Shown here piece after piece: positions 60,382 to 64,000 of a stretch of DNA of 64,000 nucleotides. This stretch comes from Rickettsia endosymbiont of Cantharis rufa (lineage in GTDB: Bacteria; Pseudomonadota; Alphaproteobacteria; Rickettsiales; Rickettsiaceae), in contig NZ_OZ032150.1 in the NCBI RefSeq assembly GCF_964026445.1, positions 930,001 through 994,000 on the forward strand, given 5' to 3'. Each line of letters begins with the position of its first letter. Position 1 is the stretch's first letter. The notes below the pieces were generated by a model. It had not been told where the DNA came from. It searched no databases and worked only from the letters and a program-made list of their open reading frames with translations. A program made the translations under genes and the position numbers.

Positions 60382-61953
60382 ATGTTTTATATGCTAAAAA
60401 CTATTCAAAAACACGTAGACATCAAATTAATTAAATTATCGGCAATTTTAGCCTTTATTTATTGTTTGTTATTTAACACCGCAATATTGATTTATAAATT
60501 TGATTATTATAAAGCAACAATCTTTAGGGGGATACTAGAGCTATCAAAAGATTTTTGTTATATTTATATATTTTCTTTTATAGAATTTTTTGGTCTTAGC
60601 GTGCATAGATTAGTGTTAAAAATCAGCGTGGGATTTTTATTTATAACATCCGCTATTGCTAGTTATTACATTTATTTTTTCAAAATCCATCCTACTAAAC
60701 AAGTAATAGGTAGTTTTTTCTCAACGGATTTAAACGAAGTTTATGAATTAACCAGCATTAAGTTAATAATATGGATAATTTTTTGCCTTTTTACCTGTTT
60801 TTATACCCTCAAATCTTTTCCTGCCGAAAATTCTAAATCATTCGTAACAAAACTATTATCTGCCGCTTGCTTACTTATTTTTGTATATAATATTATTTCA
60901 CCTTCATTTAAGATACTAAAAAATTATTTTCCCGTTCAGTATTTACATAATAGCTATCTTAATCTTGCCGGAAATTTTGGTGATAAAAATTATGCAGATA
61001 TTAGCAAACAATATAATTTTATAGATAACTCTGACACCGATATTATAGGCGTTTTAGTTATAGGAGAATCGGCAAGATTTGATCATTTCGGTATTAACGG
61101 TTATGAAAGAGATACGACTCCTTACTTAAAGGTTACTCAAAACTTAATTTCTTTCAAAGCTAAATCTTCTTCTAATCTTACATATCTTTCGGTCCCGTCT
61201 TTAATTTCACGTTACCCTGCAAGTGAAATTGAGAATAGTAGACACGAAAATAGCTTTTTATCGGTTTTAACAAATCTCGGCTTTAATACTACTTGGATCG
61301 GCACTCAGACTTTAATGAGGAGTTTCGCAAATTTTGACCTCAGTAATATCTATAATGATGTGAATTTTACCATAGTACCTAGCGGCTCTGCCCTATTCTC
61401 TCTAAATGATCATGATGAAAAGATGCTCCCTTTTATAGAAAGAATAATAACAAATTCGGGGAAACAATTTTTAGTAGTTCATACTTCAGGAAGTCACTGG
61501 AACTATAATACAAGATATCCTAAAGAATTTGAACATTTCACCCCTACTTGTCCTATTAAAGTTAAAGGGGATGCCAGCGATTGCGATAAGCTTGCTTTAG
61601 TTAACAGCTATGACAACTCAATTTTATATACTGATTTTTTTTTATCTAATTTAATAGATTTACTTAAAAATAAAAATGCTTTCTTAGTATATGTATCGGA
61701 TCATGGAGAATCTCTCGGAGAAAACGGCTATTACGGACACGGAGGCCCACTACTTGCAGAACAAGTAACCGTACCGCTTATAGTCTGGGTATCGGATGAT
61801 TTTAAAGCAAAATATCCTGAATCGGTAGGCTCAATTAAAAATTATGCCAATACCGAAATTAGCCATGATTATGTGTTTCACTCAATACTTGATTGTTTAA
61901 ATATAGATTCCGACATAATAGATAAGGACTTAAGTATCTGTAAATCTAGTTAA
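60382..61953 (+). CDS. EptA-like lipid A phosphoethanolamine transferase
   Basis: About 523 residues. Five N-terminal membrane helices (roughly 10-190) are followed by a periplasmic sulfatase-like domain. The metal and catalytic sites are visible: 'IGVLVIGESARFDHFGINGY' (Glu), the Thr nucleophile in 'SNLTYLSVPSLISRYP', 'FLVVHTSGSHWNYNTRYP', and 'YVSDHGESLGENGYYGHGGP' (Asp, His). This enzyme class moves phosphoethanolamine from phospholipid to lipid A. I chose an ATG inside the longest frame (which begins at 60355), as it removes the overlap with ruvX; the exact start is uncertain. Confidence 0.88.
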   Translation: MFYMLKTIQKHVDIKLIKLSAILAFIYCLLFNTAILIYKFDYYKATIFRGILELSKDFCYIYIFSFIEFFGLSVHRLVLKISVGFLFITSAIASYYIYFFKIHPTKQVIGSFFSTDLNEVYELTSIKLIIWIIFCLFTCFYTLKSFPAENSKSFVTKLLSAACLLIFVYNIISPSFKILKNYFPVQYLHNSYLNLAGNFGDKNYADISKQYNFIDNSDTDIIGVLVIGESARFDHFGINGYERDTTPYLKVTQNLISFKAKSSSNLTYLSVPSLISRYPASEIENSRHENSFLSVLTNLGFNTTWIGTQTLMRSFANFDLSNIYNDVNFTIVPSGSALFSLNDHDEKMLPFIERIITNSGKQFLVVHTSGSHWNYNTRYPKEFEHFTPTCPIKVKGDASDCDKLALVNSYDNSILYTDFFLSNLIDLLKNKNAFLVYVSDHGESLGENGYYGHGGPLLAEQVTVPLIVWVSDDFKAKYPESVGSIKNYANTEISHDYVFHSILDCLNIDSDIIDKDLSICKSS

Positions 61954-62018
61954 AAATTATTGAATTATTAAAAAATTTATATATAAATTAAAATCTAAAT
62001 AATTATATATTTATTATT

Positions 62019-62249
62019 ATGTCTGATACATCTAAACTAGAAGACTATTACTATAGATTTTTACAAAATATTTTACTTAAAACATTAGAACAAAATAAAG
62101 CTGTAGGAAATTATTTATTACAGAAAGATTTTAGTAGTGCTTTAAATGAGATAAAAAATGTAAATGAGTAACTTGAAGAATATTCAAGCATTCTCTCTTT
62201 ACTCAAAGTAATTAAAACCCATTTTATTGATAAAAAAATATATAATTAA
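62019..62249 (+). pseudogene. Small unknown gene with an in-frame stop
   Basis: ATG 62019 opens 'SDTSKLEDYYYRFLQNILLK' and runs 50 codons to TAA 62169. The same frame then stays open ('LEEYSSILSLLKVIKTHFID') to a second TAA at 62247-62249, so a Gln or similar codon has probably become TAA in a gene of about 76 codons. Helical and charged, not recognised. It follows the EptA-like gene by 65 bp. Confidence 0.45.
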
Positions 62250-62280
62250 GTATGACTAAAGCAGTTGGTCAAAGTTTCGA

Positions 62281-62395
62281 TGTCATTCCCGCGGAAGCGG
62301 GAATCCAGGGTAAAGCAAGATAAATCAAGCTTTATATTTCAAAATCTGCTGTATTTATACTTATTTTCTGGATTCCAGCTTCCGCGGGAATGACA
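62281..62395. repeat. RPE-like palindromic repeat
   Basis: The arms 'gtcattcccgcggaagcggg' and 'ccagcttccgcgggaatgac' flank the block 'cagggtaaagcaagataaat'. Confidence 0.85.
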
Positions 62396-62457
62396 CCAAC
62401 GGACCAAACTATATCATAAAACAACTTTTTTTAAGCAATGTCGAGTATCGTTTTATT

Positions 62458-63288
62458 GGTCGCACCTCCATTTTACAGATGTGGATATTAAAAGGCTATA
62501 CGTTCAATAAGAGTTCCGATGACTTTATCATGAATATCCAATGACTTGGAAAAACAAATTGTTTTACGTGTCAGTCTTTTGCATCTTGTTCTAAGATTTA
62601 AGTTACCCCGTTCTATCCGTTGAGTATATTTTTTACTAACAATGTGTTTTTTGGGATCTAATAACCTAGCATAACTTCCCTATCCATCTGTAAAGTAAAA
62701 AGTAACCTTAAAATCCTCCAGTTTTTTTCAGTAATGATTCTGATGTGCTATCACATCTTGTACCAAAAGTATAAGCAACTACTTTTAACAAAATCTTATC
62801 CAAAGAATATCAAAGCCATCTTTGTTTGGATTTATTCTGTACATAAGACCATTGTTCATCTATTTCAGGAGCAATAATTACTTCTATCGTATTGATAGAA
62901 TGATTTATCTTTTTTAACGCTAGATTTTTTTAAAACACGGATAACCGTATTGATACCCACTTTTAATACTCTTACTGTATCCCTAACTCCAGAGCCATTG
63001 ATTGACATATCTACTATCTGAGTCTTGACTCCAGGCTTAGAGGCATTATTAATATATTACAGTTAAAAATATCGATTACACTGCTTGCATTGATATCTCT
63101 GTTGTTTTGAAATTGAATATCCCGCCTTTACTACTTTTTCTGTGTCGTTACAATATCTACACTTAACATCTATTCTTGATCTACACTTAACATCTATTCT
63201 TGCCATAACTCCTTAACTATAATTCTCTCTTATCACTGTTTGAGTATTATAGACTATTCATGCTAAACTGCAATACGGGGGCACGACC
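62458..63288 (-). mobile_element. IS1-family element, copy 8 (831 bp)
   Basis: It is flanked by the perfect 8-bp duplication GTTTTATT (62450-62457 and 63289-63296). InsA has both TAA codons, InsB has TGA and the A7 frameshift. The insertion is intergenic, about 67 bp before the SPFH gene, and may have displaced its upstream promoter. Confidence 0.94.
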
Positions 63289-63355
63289 GTTTTATTTAAA
63301 TTCTTTTCTTATAATCAAAAATAATATAAAGTAAGAATAAAAAAGGTATTAGATT

Positions 63356-64000
63356 ATGGAATATGCATTATTAATTTTTAGTATTATAGCGATTTTAGTT
63401 ATAATACAGATGGTTAAAGTTGTACCGCAACAACAGGCATGGGTAGTGGAAAAACTTGGGAAATTCGATAAGGTCCTCCAGCCTGGTTTAAATTTACTAA
63501 TCCCTGTCATTCAAAGAGTAGCATACAGGCATACTTTAAAAGAAGAAGCAATAGACGTCACGGCACAAACAGCTATTTCAAACGATAACGTAACCCTATC
63601 TATCGACGGCGTTTTATATGTCAAAATCATTGATCCAATGGCCGCATCTTACGGTGTTAATAATCCTTACTATGCTATAACACAGCTTGCTCAGACTACC
63701 ATGCGTTCGGAAATTGGTAAGCTTCCTTTAGATAGAACTTTTGAAGAACGCGAAACTTTAAATGTAGCGATTGTAGCAGCTATTAATCAGGCTGCTATAA
63801 ATTGGGGTATACAATGTATGCGTTATGAAATTAAGGATATACAGCCACCGCAAACTATACTTAAAGCTATGGAATTACAAGTAGCAGCCGAGCGTCAAAA
63901 GCGAGCTCAAATTCTAGAATCTGAAGGTAATAGGCAAGCAAAAATTAACCATGCAGAAGGTGAAAAAGCACAAGTAGTGTTAAATTCAGAAGCTTCCTAT
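63356..64000 (+). CDS. SPFH/Band 7 (stomatin-, QmcA-like) protein, cut by the window end
   Basis: The first 215 residues are seen. One N-terminal membrane segment ('LLIFSIIAILVIIQMV', about 4-20) is followed by the Band 7 domain: 'VPQQQAWVVEKLGKFDKVLQ', 'PGLNLLIPVIQRVAYRH', 'VDPMAAS'-like 'IIDPMAASYGVNNPYYAITQ', 'LAQTTMRSEIGKLPLDRTFE' and 'AMELQVAAERQKRAQILESE', where the long helix begins. Such proteins form membrane scaffolds, often with a NfeD-like partner. ATG 63356 is the first start in frame. Confidence 0.92.
   Translation, partial: MEYALLIFSIIAILVIIQMVKVVPQQQAWVVEKLGKFDKVLQPGLNLLIPVIQRVAYRHTLKEEAIDVTAQTAISNDNVTLSIDGVLYVKIIDPMAASYGVNNPYYAITQLAQTTMRSEIGKLPLDRTFEERETLNVAIVAAINQAAINWGIQCMRYEIKDIQPPQTILKAMELQVAAERQKRAQILESEGNRQAKINHAEGEKAQVVLNSEASY

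Overview
This window is AT-rich (coding and non-coding alike) and reads as a chromosome segment of an obligate intracellular alphaproteobacterium of the genus Rickettsia. The evidence is the set of typical rickettsial housekeeping genes (nuoA-E, fabI, lnt, rpsD, rimM, ctaB, xerD, ruvX, the AsmA-like giants), the many Rickettsia-palindromic-element (RPE)-like repeats between and inside genes, DUF2608 and SPFH proteins, and a small O-antigen-type polysaccharide locus. The heavy load of insertion sequences and broken genes resembles the IS-rich tick endosymbiont rickettsiae; I cannot name the species from the sequence alone.

Layout. 1-3.8 kb: remains of a leucine-rich-repeat gene and an ankyrin-repeat gene, both riddled with frameshifts. 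3.8-6.5 kb: a three-gene ABC importer operon (ATPase, permease, binding protein). 7.2-12.8 kb: an amidase-fold protein that has lost its zinc ligands, a small XRE regulator, lnt, fabI, a Rickettsia-type unknown protein and a small pseudogene. 12.9-16.9 kb: two inverted IS1-type copies around a scrap of an RND efflux gene, then an IS4-family remnant. 17-22 kb: xerD, tRNA-Cys, and a phage terminase large-subunit gene split by an IS1 unit and an IS630 element. 21.7-30.5 kb: a DUF2155 secreted protein, an O-antigen-ligase-like protein carrying an in-frame RPE, nuoABCDE, yidD, a methyladenine glycosylase gene cut by IS1, a DUF4239 membrane protein and xseB. 30.5-41 kb: two AsmA-like proteins, rimM, a TPR gene cut by IS1, a DUF4385-like gene cut by a decayed IS3, ctaB and rpsD. 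41.5-47.6 kb: one decayed ABC transporter gene (SbmA/YddA-like) apparently exploded by IS21, IS1 and IS3 elements. 47.5-59 kb: the surface-polysaccharide region (GT4, GT2x2, methyltransferase remnant, TagF-like protein, wecB, capD, RmlD-like) with a hydrolase, a DUF2608 protein and an RND-type adaptor. 59-64 kb: two orphan antitoxin-like genes, ruvX, an EptA-like phosphoethanolamine transferase, another IS1 copy and an SPFH protein running off the end.

The dominant theme is mobile DNA. Eight full-length 831-bp copies of one IS1-family element lie in the window. All share the same premature stop in InsA and the same frameshift in InsB, yet three copies and one compound unit still have clean 8-bp target duplications, so the element seems to have spread although none of the copies here encodes an intact transposase. 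The four copies without matching flanks probably mark recombination or deletion joints. A second layer is a set of palindromic repeats: standard RPE-like elements, chimeric ones with mixed arms, a ~205-bp extended form (one copy nested inside another repeat with a 6-bp duplication), and a separate 26-bp-TIR family. Several genes carry repeat-derived amino-acid sequence (waaL-like, nuoC, yidD, DUF2608, terminase).

Functionally the intact genes cover envelope biogenesis (lnt, fabI, AsmA-like, EptA-like, O-antigen sugar synthesis and ligation), respiration (complex I, haem O synthesis), translation (rpsD, rimM, tRNA-Cys) and DNA maintenance (xerD, xseB, ruvX). Nearly all accessory functions (effector-like repeats, RND pump, ABC transporter, phage terminase, methyltransferase, DNA glycosylase) are decaying.
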